From assembly GCA_964561535.1 (NCBI GenBank), contig CAZLPZ010000016.1, positions 1-34,229 on the forward strand: a DNA stretch of 34,229 nucleotides, written 5' to 3'. The stretch is from CAZLPZ01 sp964561535 (lineage in GTDB: Bacteria; Pseudomonadota; Alphaproteobacteria; Micavibrionales; Micavibrionaceae). Every line of letters starts with the position of its first letter. Position 1 is the stretch's first letter. This document shows positions 24,393 through 32,760 of this stretch, piece by piece. Under the pieces are notes generated by a model. That model was not told the DNA's origin. It did no database searches and was given only the letters and a program-made list of their open reading frames with translations. The position numbers and the translations under genes were made by a program.

Positions 24393-25001
24393 ATGACCCG
24401 TTTTTCGCCCTTTTATATGCTTCCTTTTATGCTTTTTGTTGCGGCATGCGCCTCAATGACAGATACCCCGAATCAGCATGTACAAGTTTTAACCCCTGGG
24501 GCGACGGACGCGCGATGTCTTTTGACTACAAATTATGCAAAATTTTTAGTTCACCCCCCGGAAACGATCTTTATACGCCGGATGCAAGAACCCTTAAAAG
24601 TTGTCTGCACCGCACCAGGAAACCGCACACGCACCACATTCGCTTACCCGAAAAAGAATGGGGCGGCCTTGGGCAATGTGATTACAGGTGGCCTATCAAC
24701 AGCCTATGATCATTTTTCAGGTGCTCTTTATGAATATCCGTCCCCCATTATTGTTGATTTTCGACATACAATTGCGACCGGTTACCCCCTGCCTAATTAT
24801 TACGCGCCCGATACGGTATCCCCACTTGATCAAAATCCTTTCCAAGTCAAAGGGTTACCAACACACCCCTCTTTTGGAGATACGCCCGCCGCTTTAATTG
24901 AAAAAGATGATGAGGCGACCAATGACTCCACAGAAGATTCTGAAAAATTGGATAATTCCGACGTTCAGAAATCGGATTCCTCCCAAACACTCTCAAAATA
25001 A
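24393..25001 (+). CDS. Hypothetical lipoprotein
   Basis: 202 residues. A short hydrophobic N-terminus ends in the lipobox V-A-A-C with C19 as the lipidation site. The mature part contains one more Cys near position 43 and another near 72, an aromatic stretch around 105-125 (Y-D-H-F-S-G-A-L-Y-E-Y-P) that resembles small outer-membrane-type lipoproteins, and a Ser/Asp/Glu-rich disordered C-terminus from about 165. The function is unknown. It lies 113 nt downstream of clpB, probably as a separate unit. Confidence 0.65.
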   Translation: MTRFSPFYMLPFMLFVAACASMTDTPNQHVQVLTPGATDARCLLTTNYAKFLVHPPETIFIRRMQEPLKVVCTAPGNRTRTTFAYPKKNGAALGNVITGGLSTAYDHFSGALYEYPSPIIVDFRHTIATGYPLPNYYAPDTVSPLDQNPFQVKGLPTHPSFGDTPAALIEKDDEATNDSTEDSEKLDNSDVQKSDSSQTLSK

Positions 25002-25025
25002 ATCACGCATTCTATTAGAATTTTC

Positions 25026-25054
25026 TTGCCTTTTAGGGCTCTCAGACCTATATT
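25026..25054 (+). promoter_or_regulatory. Promoter of the cold-shock gene
   Basis: TTGCCT (25026-25031), a 17-nt spacer and TATATT (25049-25054). This would give a leader of about 95 nt, and long leaders are typical of cold-shock genes. Confidence 0.5.
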
Positions 25055-25155
25055 TCGGACAAGATTTGCTAAGCCAAGCCTACCCGGCATACACGCCGTT
25101 TCAAAGCTGATGCTGCCTGCAAATTCGTTTAACTCGGCAAAAGTGGAGAAATGAT

Positions 25156-25368
25156 ATGGCGACTGGTACCGTTAAATGGTTCAATGATACAAAAGGTTTT
25201 GGCTTTATTACACCCGATGGTGAAAACAAAGATATTTTTGTTCACAAAAGTGTTGTTCTGAAATCAGGTTTACGTACCTTAACCGAAGGGATGCGCCTGC
25301 GGTTTGATATCACCGAACAACGCGGCAAATCCGCCGCGGACAATATTCAAGAAGAAAATGCTGCATAA
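25156..25368 (+). CDS. Cold-shock domain protein (CspA family)
   Basis: 70 residues, the standard size. The RNA-binding motifs are intact: K-G-F-G-F-I (RNP1, 14-19) and D-I-F-V-H (RNP2, 27-31), after the typical M-A-T-G-T-V-K-W-F-N start. These single-domain proteins bind single-stranded RNA and melt secondary structure. A GTGGAG ribosome-binding site lies 8-13 nt upstream, and a clear terminator follows, so it is a one-gene unit. Confidence 0.95.
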   Translation: MATGTVKWFNDTKGFGFITPDGENKDIFVHKSVVLKSGLRTLTEGMRLRFDITEQRGKSAADNIQEENAA

Positions 25369-25395
25369 TATTTTTTCTTAATCAATAAAAAATAT

Positions 25396-25436
25396 AAACC
25401 GGGCCTCAAGGATTTCCTTATGGCTCGGTTTTTTTT
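25396..25436 (+). terminator. Intrinsic terminator of the cold-shock gene
   Basis: Arms AAACCGGGCC (25396-25405) and GGCTCGGTTT (25422-25431) pair with one G-U, followed by a run of T. Confidence 0.85.
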
Positions 25437-25451
25437 ATGGGCCATGCTTAC

Positions 25452-26411
25452 TTAAGGACTCATCAAAATCTTTAACGTCCGCATATCTAATGATACATTG
25501 CGTCGTACCTGACCTGCAGACCCCAGGGGCGGCACCACTTTATCGCCTACCCAAATCTGAACCGCAGCTGCATTATTCACCGTCATCGTATAGGCACGAG
25601 AACCCCCTTTCAGTCCTTCTACGCCCGTTAGAGGTTGGTCTACGGTAAAACTCTCACCCTTTTTGTATAACCGCGCTTGGGCAACACTGCCATCTGGCGC
25701 GCGCAACTCGATCCATGAATCATCCAAAAGAATAATACGAACCCCGGTGGACGATACTTTTGATGAGGCTACAGATTCCATTTCCCTATTTTCTAACCCA
25801 GACACATTTTTCCCATCCGAAGAGAGGGGGGGCTGAACCCCCGCTAAATCTGGGACTAAATCATCCAAAATCCTTGATTTTAAGGATGAAATTATAGATG
25901 CCGATTTATCCGCCGCCGTCCCTTCCGGGGTTAGATTTGACAGTGTCTCAAGACCCACGACCCCTTCAGGTACCGCAGGCAAAACATAATCAGATCCCAC
26001 ATAACTGTTTTGATAGGCAATCCAAACCAAAGCCAATAACAAAAACACTGTCATCGCTGCGGCTAGAACCGAAATACTCGGCAAACGACTATCTGATGGC
26101 AAGATATGCGAATTCAACGATTGCGGCGTTCCCAATCCGCGCGCTTGACGTTTTAAAACATGAATGATCCGCGTGCTATCCAACCCCAAAAATTCAGAAT
26201 AGGTACGAATAAAACCAATCACATAAACCTGACCAGGAAGAGAGTCAAAATCACTGCGTTCCAACGCCTCAAGATGCTGCGCCCGAATATGCAAGTGCGT
26301 TTCCGCATCAGAAATCGATAAGCCGTGCTGAATCCGGGCACGACGCAGAATCTCGCCTACCGGAATATCGGTATAAAACTCATCTGTCGATAAAGTCGAT
26401 GCCAGCGTCAT
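25452..26411 (-). CDS. RodZ-like helix-turn-helix membrane protein (DUF4115)
   Basis: 319 residues. An HTH_25 domain at about 16-90 (G-E-I-L-R-R-A-R and then H-I-R-A-Q-H-L-E-A-L-E), one membrane helix at about 111-133, a disordered Ser-rich linker, and a C-terminal DUF4115 domain (about 225-315, W-I-E-L-R-A-P-D-G and then V-W-V-G-D). This is the architecture of RodZ, which links MreB filaments to the cell-wall elongation machinery. In alphaproteobacteria the orthologue usually precedes ispG; here it stands alone after ruvB. No mre genes are in the window. Confidence 0.8.
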   Translation of the reverse strand: MTLASTLSTDEFYTDIPVGEILRRARIQHGLSISDAETHLHIRAQHLEALERSDFDSLPGQVYVIGFIRTYSEFLGLDSTRIIHVLKRQARGLGTPQSLNSHILPSDSRLPSISVLAAAMTVFLLLALVWIAYQNSYVGSDYVLPAVPEGVVGLETLSNLTPEGTAADKSASIISSLKSRILDDLVPDLAGVQPPLSSDGKNVSGLENREMESVASSKVSSTGVRIILLDDSWIELRAPDGSVAQARLYKKGESFTVDQPLTGVEGLKGGSRAYTMTVNNAAAVQIWVGDKVVPPLGSAGQVRRNVSLDMRTLKILMSP

Positions 26412-26526
26412 AGATAAAACCGAAAATTCAATAATCTGAAAAAATAATTTTCAAAAGAAATAAAATCTCTTTCTCCATACGATGATTCGAGGGAGATTGA
26501 CGATATCTGGAATAAATCTATCCACC

Positions 26527-26560
26527 AAGTGTCATCCCCGCCTGTGCAGCAATGACACTT
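26527..26560. repeat. Hairpin resembling a truncated REP unit
   Basis: Nine-nt arms AAGTGTCAT (26527-26535) and ATGACACTT (26552-26560) are perfectly complementary; the loop starts like the REP unit (CCCCGCC). It lies between ruvB and the RodZ-like gene and may act as the ruvB terminator. Confidence 0.5.
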
Positions 26561-26569
26561 TTCCATTTA

Positions 26570-27598
26570 TTATTCAAATTCATCAACAGGATCCGCCCGG
26601 CCGGGCAATCCCAAATGGGCGAACCCCTTGGCCGACAACATACGCCCACGCGGTGTACGGGCCACCAATCCCTGTTGTAACAAATACGGTTCAATCACAT
26701 CTTCAATTACATCACGCGAATCCGATAACGCTGCACAGAGTGTTTCAACCCCCACCGGGCCCCCCGCATAGTTTTCAGCAATCATCGCCATATATCGACG
26801 GTCCATTTTATCGAGACCTGCACTGTCAACGTCCAACCGCAGCAACGCGCGATCGGCGGCGACAGCATCAACCCGGTCTGTTCCGTCCACCAATGCAAAA
26901 TCACGAACGCGCCTTGTCAACCTCCCCGCAATACGGGGTGTCCCGCGCGACCGTCGTGCAATTTCAACGGCCCCATCCCCCGAAAGCGGCGTGCCGTACA
27001 ACGTCGCGGCGCGCCTGACAATATGAGTCAGTTCTTCTGGCGTATAAAATTCCAACCGCAACGGAATGCCAAATCGGTCCCGCAACGGGTTGGTAATCAT
27101 CCCGCTGCGCGTGGTTGCCCCAACCAATGTAAAAGGCGGCAAATCGATTTGAACGGTACGGGCCGCCGGCCCTTCCCCGATCACCAGATCCAATTTTCGG
27201 TCTTCCATCGCCGGGTATAGAATTTCCTCGACCACCGGGTTTAAACGATGAATTTCATCAATAAATAAAACATCATGAGGTTGCAGGTTGGTCAAGATCG
27301 CGGCAAGATCCCCGGCGCGCGCCAAAACCGGCCCGGATGTCGACCGAAAACCCACCCCCAATTCCCGCGCAATAATTTGGGCGAGTGTGGTTTTCCCCAA
27401 CCCCGGTGGTCCATGCAATAGAACATGATCCAACGGTTCTTTCCGCGCCTTGGCCGCCTGAATAAAAACGGTCAAATTATCTTTTAATGCCGATTGTCCG
27501 ATAAATTCAGCCAGGCTTTGCGGACGGATTTGTACCTCATCCTGTTGTTCATCAGGCAACGTCGCAGCGGCAAGATCAGAATTCATACGCATATTCAT
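26570..27598 (-). CDS. ruvB: Holliday junction branch migration ATPase RuvB
   Basis: 342 residues. AAA+ motor with Walker A G-P-P-G-L-G-K-T-T at 63-71, Walker B D114/E115 in I-D-E-I-H-R-L, sensor and arginine-finger region T-S-G-P and G-A-T-T-R, and a winged-helix C-terminal domain (about 260-335). It drives branch migration with RuvA. Its ATG overlaps the stop of the NUDIX gene by 4 nt (ATGA), so translation is coupled. Alternative starts at residues 3 or 5 are possible. Confidence 0.97.
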   Translation of the reverse strand: MNMRMNSDLAAATLPDEQQDEVQIRPQSLAEFIGQSALKDNLTVFIQAAKARKEPLDHVLLHGPPGLGKTTLAQIIARELGVGFRSTSGPVLARAGDLAAILTNLQPHDVLFIDEIHRLNPVVEEILYPAMEDRKLDLVIGEGPAARTVQIDLPPFTLVGATTRSGMITNPLRDRFGIPLRLEFYTPEELTHIVRRAATLYGTPLSGDGAVEIARRSRGTPRIAGRLTRRVRDFALVDGTDRVDAVAADRALLRLDVDSAGLDKMDRRYMAMIAENYAGGPVGVETLCAALSDSRDVIEDVIEPYLLQQGLVARTPRGRMLSAKGFAHLGLPGRADPVDEFE

Positions 27599-28068
27599 GC
27601 CGCCACCTCTTGGTTATTTTGAAATAAATTTAGGCAGCGTATCTGCAATTCATTTAACATTACATCATATCCGGGTAAAATTGGAGTTTGGGCCGCCGCA
27701 TCACGTGGGTCAACCCACACATAATGATCATGATCGACCGACAACGTTACCTGATCGGTATTCATCAGTATGGCAAAAAACACCGCCCGAATGTGCCATT
27801 CTTCTGAGGGGCGGGTCACACGCCAATCACAGGTCCAAAAAGGAACGGCAATATCAACGGTCAAGCCTGTTTCTTCAAACACTTCACGTTTCAATCCATC
27901 GATCCATCCTTCGCCTGGATTTAAGCGTCCGCCGGGAATATCATATTTACCTGGCTTACTGCCGTCTATATACGACCCTGATTCACGGAGGAACAGAACC
28001 TTTCCGTTATGTACCACCACCCCCTTGGCCGCTACAAATTCACGCAAAGGTAAAGGGGCGCCCATCAT
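27595..28068 (-). CDS. NUDIX hydrolase between ruvA and ruvB
   Basis: 157 residues with an intact NUDIX box: G47, E53, R61-E62, E65-E66 and G68, matching GX5EX7REUXEEXGU. The fold binds Mg2+ and hydrolyses nucleoside diphosphates linked to another group. Around it are the flanking strands F-V-A-A-K-G-V-V-V and F-W-T-C-D-W-R. The gene overlaps ruvA and ruvB by 4 nt on each side (ATGA), so it is a fixed part of the operon. The substrate cannot be told; a nucleotide-pool cleaning role would suit a recombination-repair operon but is only inferred. Confidence 0.88.
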   Translation of the reverse strand: MMGAPLPLREFVAAKGVVVHNGKVLFLRESGSYIDGSKPGKYDIPGGRLNPGEGWIDGLKREVFEETGLTVDIAVPFWTCDWRVTRPSEEWHIRAVFFAILMNTDQVTLSVDHDHYVWVDPRDAAAQTPILPGYDVMLNELQIRCLNLFQNNQEVAA

Positions 28069-28748
28069 GCCGCGTTCCTTCCAGCAAGATCATTCAGTGC
28101 GTATTTAATCATGTCAGCAACAGTGTCAATGGCGCGATCAGCACGCACGCGCGTAACGGCTGAAAATGCCTCGGCCCGGCCATAGCCCAGATTTACGAGC
28201 GCGGAGATCGCATCCGCATCAACCATCGATGTTCCGCCACCGCCGGTACCTGTAGCCGCCGTACCGGGTGCATCCGGCACCCCTGCCCCACCTTTTACCG
28301 ATTTCCCGGCTGGTGTTAAAGAAACCGCCGCCCCTATAACACCGCGAAATTCCGGCGCTTTATCCTTTAATTCCGTCACAATGCGTGTCGCAAGTTTTGG
28401 CCCCACCCCATCGGCCCGGGTCAATATCGCCTTATCCCCCGCAGCCAACGCCAAGGCCAAATCACCGGGGGTACATGCCGAGAGTAACGCCAACCCCACC
28501 TTGGCCCCCACGCCCTGAACGGACGTTAATAACCGAAACCATGCTTGTTCTTCGACGTCAATAAATCCATACAGGTTAATCGCATCTTCGCGCACATGGG
28601 TTTCAATCAACAACCGCGTCACCGCACCGAGATCAAGTCGCCCGCGCGTCCGGGCAGAAGTGGCCACCAAATACCCAACCCCTCCCACATCCATCACAAC
28701 GTGAGTCAGGGTTATTTCATCAACAGTTCCAGTCAATTTTGCATACAT
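28065..28748 (-). CDS. ruvA: Holliday junction binding protein RuvA
   Basis: 227 residues, longer than the usual 200 or so. The N-terminal OB domain (M-Y-A-K-L-T-G-T-V-D-E and then G-V-G-Y-L-V), the helix-hairpin-helix domain (V-Q-G-V-G-A-K-V-G-L-A-L-L and G-V-G-P-K-L-A-T-R-I-V at about 76-130) and the C-terminal RuvB-binding domain (A-L-V-N-L-G-Y-G-R-A-E-A near 190) are all present. The extra length is a Gly/Ala-rich linker at about 145-180. ruvC, often just upstream, is not in the window. Confidence 0.95.
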   Translation of the reverse strand: MYAKLTGTVDEITLTHVVMDVGGVGYLVATSARTRGRLDLGAVTRLLIETHVREDAINLYGFIDVEEQAWFRLLTSVQGVGAKVGLALLSACTPGDLALALAAGDKAILTRADGVGPKLATRIVTELKDKAPEFRGVIGAAVSLTPAGKSVKGGAGVPDAPGTAATGTGGGGTSMVDADAISALVNLGYGRAEAFSAVTRVRADRAIDTVADMIKYALNDLAGRNAA

Positions 28749-28839
28749 GAGGATATGTTAGACGAAAAAAGGTGACATAAAAAGACCCTTATTGGCCTTT
28801 TGCCCCGTTCTAGGCCGGGATGACCGAAACATAATATAT

Positions 28840-30129
28840 TTAGCCCGCATGAGAATCCAGGACATCATCCTTAATCACGCGGATCACATTAATTTGGTTC
28901 CGAACACGTTTCACGACATCAAATTGAAATCCATGAAACGCAAAAATTTGACCGACGTCTGGTAATGACCGCGATTCGTAAATCACCAATCCTGCAATCG
29001 TCGTATAATTCCCCGTATCAGGTAACGTCCACCCCAATTGACGGTTCAGTTCCCGAATCGCCAGATTTCCGTTCACCATATACGCCCCGTCGGGCATTTT
29101 GCGCACCCCGGGCACAAATAAATCTTCTTCATCTTGAATATCCCCCACAATTTCCTCGAGGATATCTTCAAGTGTCACGATCCCCATCAACGTGCCATAT
29201 TCATCAATAACAACAGCAAAATGTTCCCGGCGATGACGAAAGGCCTGAAGTTGATCCAATAATTTGGTTGTATTCGGTATAAACCATGGACGGTTCATCA
29301 AGGATAATAAATCAATCGCCGATGACTCTCCCTTGACTTCGTACAGCGCAAATAATAACTGCTTCACATGAACAACACCCACAATATTTTCAGGTGTCCC
29401 CGACCACAACGGGATGCGCGTGTGATTATAATTCATAATTTCAAAAATCGCTTTTTCGGTCGATTGCCCAAAATTCACACTATTCACATTACGACGATGA
29501 ATCATAATGTCCTCAACCGTTAAATTTGCTAAATCCAGAACCGAACTCAACATATGACGACGTTCTTGCGTATCGGCCCCCGGCCCTTCATGAAGATCAA
29601 TCGCCCCGCGCAGTTCGTCCAAATCACTCCCCTGATGATTGCGGTCGACATGAAGTCCAAACAATCCCAACAATCCGGACACAGCAAACGAGACAAGCCG
29701 CGTCACCGGCGTTGCAACCCTCATAAAGACCGACATAAAAGGGGCAACCATACGTGCTACAAAATCGGCATGATACAGTGCATATGTTTTTGGCAATACT
29801 TCTCCAAACACCAAAATCAGCCCCGTGATAATCACAGTTGCAATATAAATCCCGGCATCACCAAATAATTTAATCATCAAACTAGTTGACACGGCGGCAG
29901 CCAACGTATTTACCGTATTGTTCCCTAATAAAATCGCACCAATTAATCGATCTTTTGATCGCAGAATTCGGTTGACGAGCGCAGCGCGCTTGTCTCCATT
30001 TTTTTCCATGGCGTGCATGCGCGCACGCGACGATGCCGTTAATGAGGATTCAGCGGCTGAAAAAAACGCCGAACATAGCAAAAGAAAAATCAGAAATAGA
30101 ATGCTAGGCAGAATAAGATAAAAATCCAC
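28840..30129 (-). CDS. CorC/HlyC (CNNM) family protein with DUF21 and CBS domains
   Basis: 429 residues with a GTG start; GGGAG lies 7 nt upstream. DUF21 transmembrane domain at about 1-180 (F-F-S-A-A-E-S-S-L-T-A-S near 22-33, several hydrophobic helices), a CBS pair at about 200-325, and a C-terminal CorC_HlyC domain (Y-M-V-N-G-N-L-A-I-R-E-L-N, about 345-425). The family is tied to Mg2+ and Co2+ efflux or homeostasis; 'haemolysin' in older names is misleading. In most alphaproteobacteria aroB sits between aroK and this gene; here it directly follows aroK. Confidence 0.9.
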   Translation of the reverse strand: MDFYLILPSILFLIFLLLCSAFFSAAESSLTASSRARMHAMEKNGDKRAALVNRILRSKDRLIGAILLGNNTVNTLAAAVSTSLMIKLFGDAGIYIATVIITGLILVFGEVLPKTYALYHADFVARMVAPFMSVFMRVATPVTRLVSFAVSGLLGLFGLHVDRNHQGSDLDELRGAIDLHEGPGADTQERRHMLSSVLDLANLTVEDIMIHRRNVNSVNFGQSTEKAIFEIMNYNHTRIPLWSGTPENIVGVVHVKQLLFALYEVKGESSAIDLLSLMNRPWFIPNTTKLLDQLQAFRHRREHFAVVIDEYGTLMGIVTLEDILEEIVGDIQDEEDLFVPGVRKMPDGAYMVNGNLAIRELNRQLGWTLPDTGNYTTIAGLVIYESRSLPDVGQIFAFHGFQFDVVKRVRNQINVIRVIKDDVLDSHAG

Positions 30130-30156
30130 CGCAGATCTCCCTTGTCCATGTCATCA

Positions 30157-30178
30157 AGAAAAAAGGGGTAGATCCCCT
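30157..30178 (-). terminator. Short intrinsic terminator after aroK
   Basis: On the minus strand AGGGG (30178-30174), a 5-nt loop, CCCCT (30168-30164), then a T-run. It separates aroK from the CorC/HlyC gene. Confidence 0.55.
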
Positions 30179-30190
30179 CTTGAACAAAGT

Positions 30191-30796
30191 CTACCCCACA
30201 GCGATCGATTTGTCCAAATTGGCCGCCAAAGCCATCAAAGCAGCCTGTAACGTATCACCGGCGGGGCCTTCACAACTGTCGATGACCGCATGCGCTTGAG
30301 TATAAATCGGATACAAATCATCCATCAACTGCCGCAATGTTTCTGGAATATTTTTACCATCGAGGAGCGGCCGCGGATTTGTCCCCCGCGTCAGACGCGC
30401 AAGCATCACATCAAAATTGGCGCGTACCCATAACACATGGGCCCGTTGTAAAACATCCTGCATACTCTCTGACGTTAAATGCGTTCCGCCCCCCGTCGCA
30501 ATAACTGAAATTCCTTGGTTCATCAGCCGTTGTAAAACCCGAACCTCAACCGAGCGAAAGGCAGATTCGCCAATTTCGGCCAAAACTTCACGCACCGTAC
30601 GTCCCGCAGATAATTCAATTTCCGCGTCGGCATCATAAAAAGGAAGATCAAGGTTTTTGGCAATAAGACGCCCGAGACGACTTTTCCCGGATCCCATTAA
30701 TCCAACAAGGACCAACGGACGGTGCATCGCTTGACGCACAATTTGAGCGACTTGTTCAATAGCCGGCCCTTCTGGCCGATAAAAATTCTGCGACAT
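30191..30796 (-). CDS. aroK: Shikimate kinase
   Basis: 201 residues. Walker A G-L-M-G-S-G-K-S at 32-39, shikimate-binding D-A-D at 56-58, F-R-S-V-E at 80-84, G-G-G at 102-104, and N-P-R-P-L-L at 140-145 in the lid. It phosphorylates shikimate at the 3-position in the pathway to chorismate. A 25-residue N-terminal extension precedes the core, as is common in alphaproteobacterial AroK. aroB is not adjacent. Confidence 0.95.
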   Translation of the reverse strand: MSQNFYRPEGPAIEQVAQIVRQAMHRPLVLVGLMGSGKSRLGRLIAKNLDLPFYDADAEIELSAGRTVREVLAEIGESAFRSVEVRVLQRLMNQGISVIATGGGTHLTSESMQDVLQRAHVLWVRANFDVMLARLTRGTNPRPLLDGKNIPETLRQLMDDLYPIYTQAHAVIDSCEGPAGDTLQAALMALAANLDKSIAVG

Positions 30797-30923
30797 CCTG
30801 TCTTATTTACCCCCACACGGAATAACGGAACCATAGCGCATTCATTATGAAACGACAAGTCGCATACAAACGCTTTAATTTAAAAGAAAAACCCTAAAAT
30901 CCAGAAATAAAGTCACAGCCGCA

Positions 30924-30951
30924 TTGACATACCCCCTTGGCACGATAAAGT
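30924..30951 (+). promoter_or_regulatory. Promoter of the 31010-33750 operon
   Basis: A perfect TTGACA (30924-30929), a 16-nt spacer and TAAAGT (30946-30951), about 60 nt before the first gene. The gap 30797-31009 also holds the aroK promoter on the other strand, which I cannot place. Confidence 0.55.
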
Positions 30952-31009
30952 AGAACAACTTATATTTTAAATCGGCTTTTTCTTCCTCTTATTTTCCAGA
31001 TCATTTAAT

Positions 31010-31216
31010 ATGAAACTTTTTCTCTATCTTTTTCTCTTTCTGGGTATTCTAGGTGTTGTGGCATTTGGGTTCTTCACCATGACAACACCCAATATTCAAC
31101 AAACCGCCATCCACAAAGAACTGGACACCAAAGACGCCTTTGGATCTATAAACCTCTCTCCTATGCCCTCTGGCCATGATACACCCCTATCGGCCCCCCC
31201 CTTGACCGAAGAATGA
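31010..31216 (+). CDS. Small single-pass membrane protein (68 aa)
   Basis: A hydrophobic helix at about 3-24 (L-F-L-Y-L-F-L-F-L-G-I-L-G) is followed by a short polar tail rich in Pro, Ser and Thr. No family is recognised. Its stop overlaps the next start by 4 nt (ATGA), so it is translated together with the secreted 514-aa protein, and the two may act as partners in the envelope. The promoter is just upstream. Confidence 0.65.
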   Translation: MKLFLYLFLFLGILGVVAFGFFTMTTPNIQQTAIHKELDTKDAFGSINLSPMPSGHDTPLSAPPLTEE

Positions 31217-32757
31217 AACATTACCCCATGAAGCCCCCTCTTTTCCTGACCCTTCTCATCACAACCAGCTTTATCTTCACACTGGTTAATACCGTGCAGG
31301 CAGCAGAAAGCTCAGCCCCTTTAAACAAGCCCCTGAACGCGTCTTCAAATTCCGCGACAAACAAAACAACATCATCTCAAAAATCTCAAGAAACCTCACC
31401 TGCCGCACAACTACCTAAAAAACCGGCCATCGGGGCCATCTCAAAATCAACAGGCCATTTATTTCGTGAAGGGTTAGCCTCCGGAATTGCAGCCGACCGC
31501 GTGACCGAGAAGACCATTGTCACGGCGAATGATCACGGACTTCTCTCGACCAAGAAACAAGGGTCTTTGGGAAACAATATATGGGATGGTTTCGGGCCCG
31601 ATCTCTTTGCCGATATGATGAAAAAATTAGAGCCGAACACCAATATCCCTATCTTAAACCCGTTGGCACGTCGATTATTATTGACCGATTCGCCCTGGCC
31701 CGAAGGGGCCGAATTCCGTGCCTTACGGCTCGAAAAAATGCTCGCCTTTGGTGCCACACAAGAATCAGCCCGTTTATACAATTTCTGGTCGCCCGATTCA
31801 GGGAATATCCGACTCGCGCGGGCCGGTGCCGAAGCCTTATACCGAACCGGCGAAACAGCAACGGCATGTTTGGAAATTAACGCGAATCCCGATATTCCAA
31901 AGGCAGGAAACGCTTTTTGGGACATGGCAAAAAAAACATGTACAATTTTAAAATTTGATCCGAATCCATCTAAATCGAGCATACCTGAATCAGTAACGCT
32001 TATTTTATCCGCACTCCCAACAGACCTGCGGACCGATGTCATTGCTTTATATGCCGAACAATCCGCAGACCTCGAAAAAAACATAACGGAGCGTGTAAAT
32101 AGGCTTTTCGACCTATTCCCCAAAATGCCTTGGTCCGCCCGTGCCCTGTTTGCCCCCACTTTTTCGGCTCTTCCCTCCTCTTACACGACTGATTCGAAAC
32201 ATATCCACATGATTCTGGGAAGCCTTTTGGCCGCCAACACGGGGGAATCAGCCTCATGGGTCAAACGATTAAGGACTACACTCCCCGATCCACTGACATC
32301 GGACCCCGCGGCCACGGCCTTACTCCTTTTGGCACAAATGCGGGGTTTTGATGGGCAAAAGAACCCTATTCCATTCAAATTTTCGGATGATTTAGATGCT
32401 CATACGCACCATCTTGGAAAATTATTTATAAAGTTAACGGAATTACTTGACACCGAGCCCAATTTTATTGATAATCCGTCGGTAACTTATGAAAAAAGAA
32501 GGGACTTGACACAGGCTGACCATTATGTAATGCCTGTGGATGTGTTACGGAGTAGTTTAACCAAAGGGCGCGAGAACCACGCCCGCGGTCAAATGCTTCT
32601 GGCGAGTCTTCTCACGTTGCAATCAAATGAGATCGGTGCAATTGACCCCGACCTCTTTTCTGACATCATCACGTATATGGTGTCGGCGGGATTGAACGAA
32701 GAAGCGCGACAGACCGCAACATACGTCTTTCTTGGGGCTTTACGTTTAGGAGAATAA
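31213..32757 (+). CDS. Secreted hypothetical protein, helical-repeat type (514 aa)
   Basis: An N-terminal signal peptide (hydrophobic 10-28, V-Q-A cleavage near 30), then a Ser/Thr/Pro-rich linker (32-75) and an alpha-helical body with alternating Leu and Ala, like a TPR or HEAT-type superhelix. E-A-L-Y-R-T-G-E-T-A-T-A-C-L-E is one helix pair suggesting TPR-like repeats. Start choice: ATG 31213 (ATGA overlap); M6 is an alternative. No catalytic motif or named family is recognised. It lies between the small membrane protein and xerD, 3 nt from the latter, and occupies the position that conserved hypothetical genes take beside aroK in related genomes. Confidence 0.7.
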   Translation: MKHYPMKPPLFLTLLITTSFIFTLVNTVQAAESSAPLNKPLNASSNSATNKTTSSQKSQETSPAAQLPKKPAIGAISKSTGHLFREGLASGIAADRVTEKTIVTANDHGLLSTKKQGSLGNNIWDGFGPDLFADMMKKLEPNTNIPILNPLARRLLLTDSPWPEGAEFRALRLEKMLAFGATQESARLYNFWSPDSGNIRLARAGAEALYRTGETATACLEINANPDIPKAGNAFWDMAKKTCTILKFDPNPSKSSIPESVTLILSALPTDLRTDVIALYAEQSADLEKNITERVNRLFDLFPKMPWSARALFAPTFSALPSSYTTDSKHIHMILGSLLAANTGESASWVKRLRTTLPDPLTSDPAATALLLLAQMRGFDGQKNPIPFKFSDDLDAHTHHLGKLFIKLTELLDTEPNFIDNPSVTYEKRRDLTQADHYVMPVDVLRSSLTKGRENHARGQMLLASLLTLQSNEIGAIDPDLFSDIITYMVSAGLNEEARQTATYVFLGALRLGE

Positions 32758-32760
32758 ATC

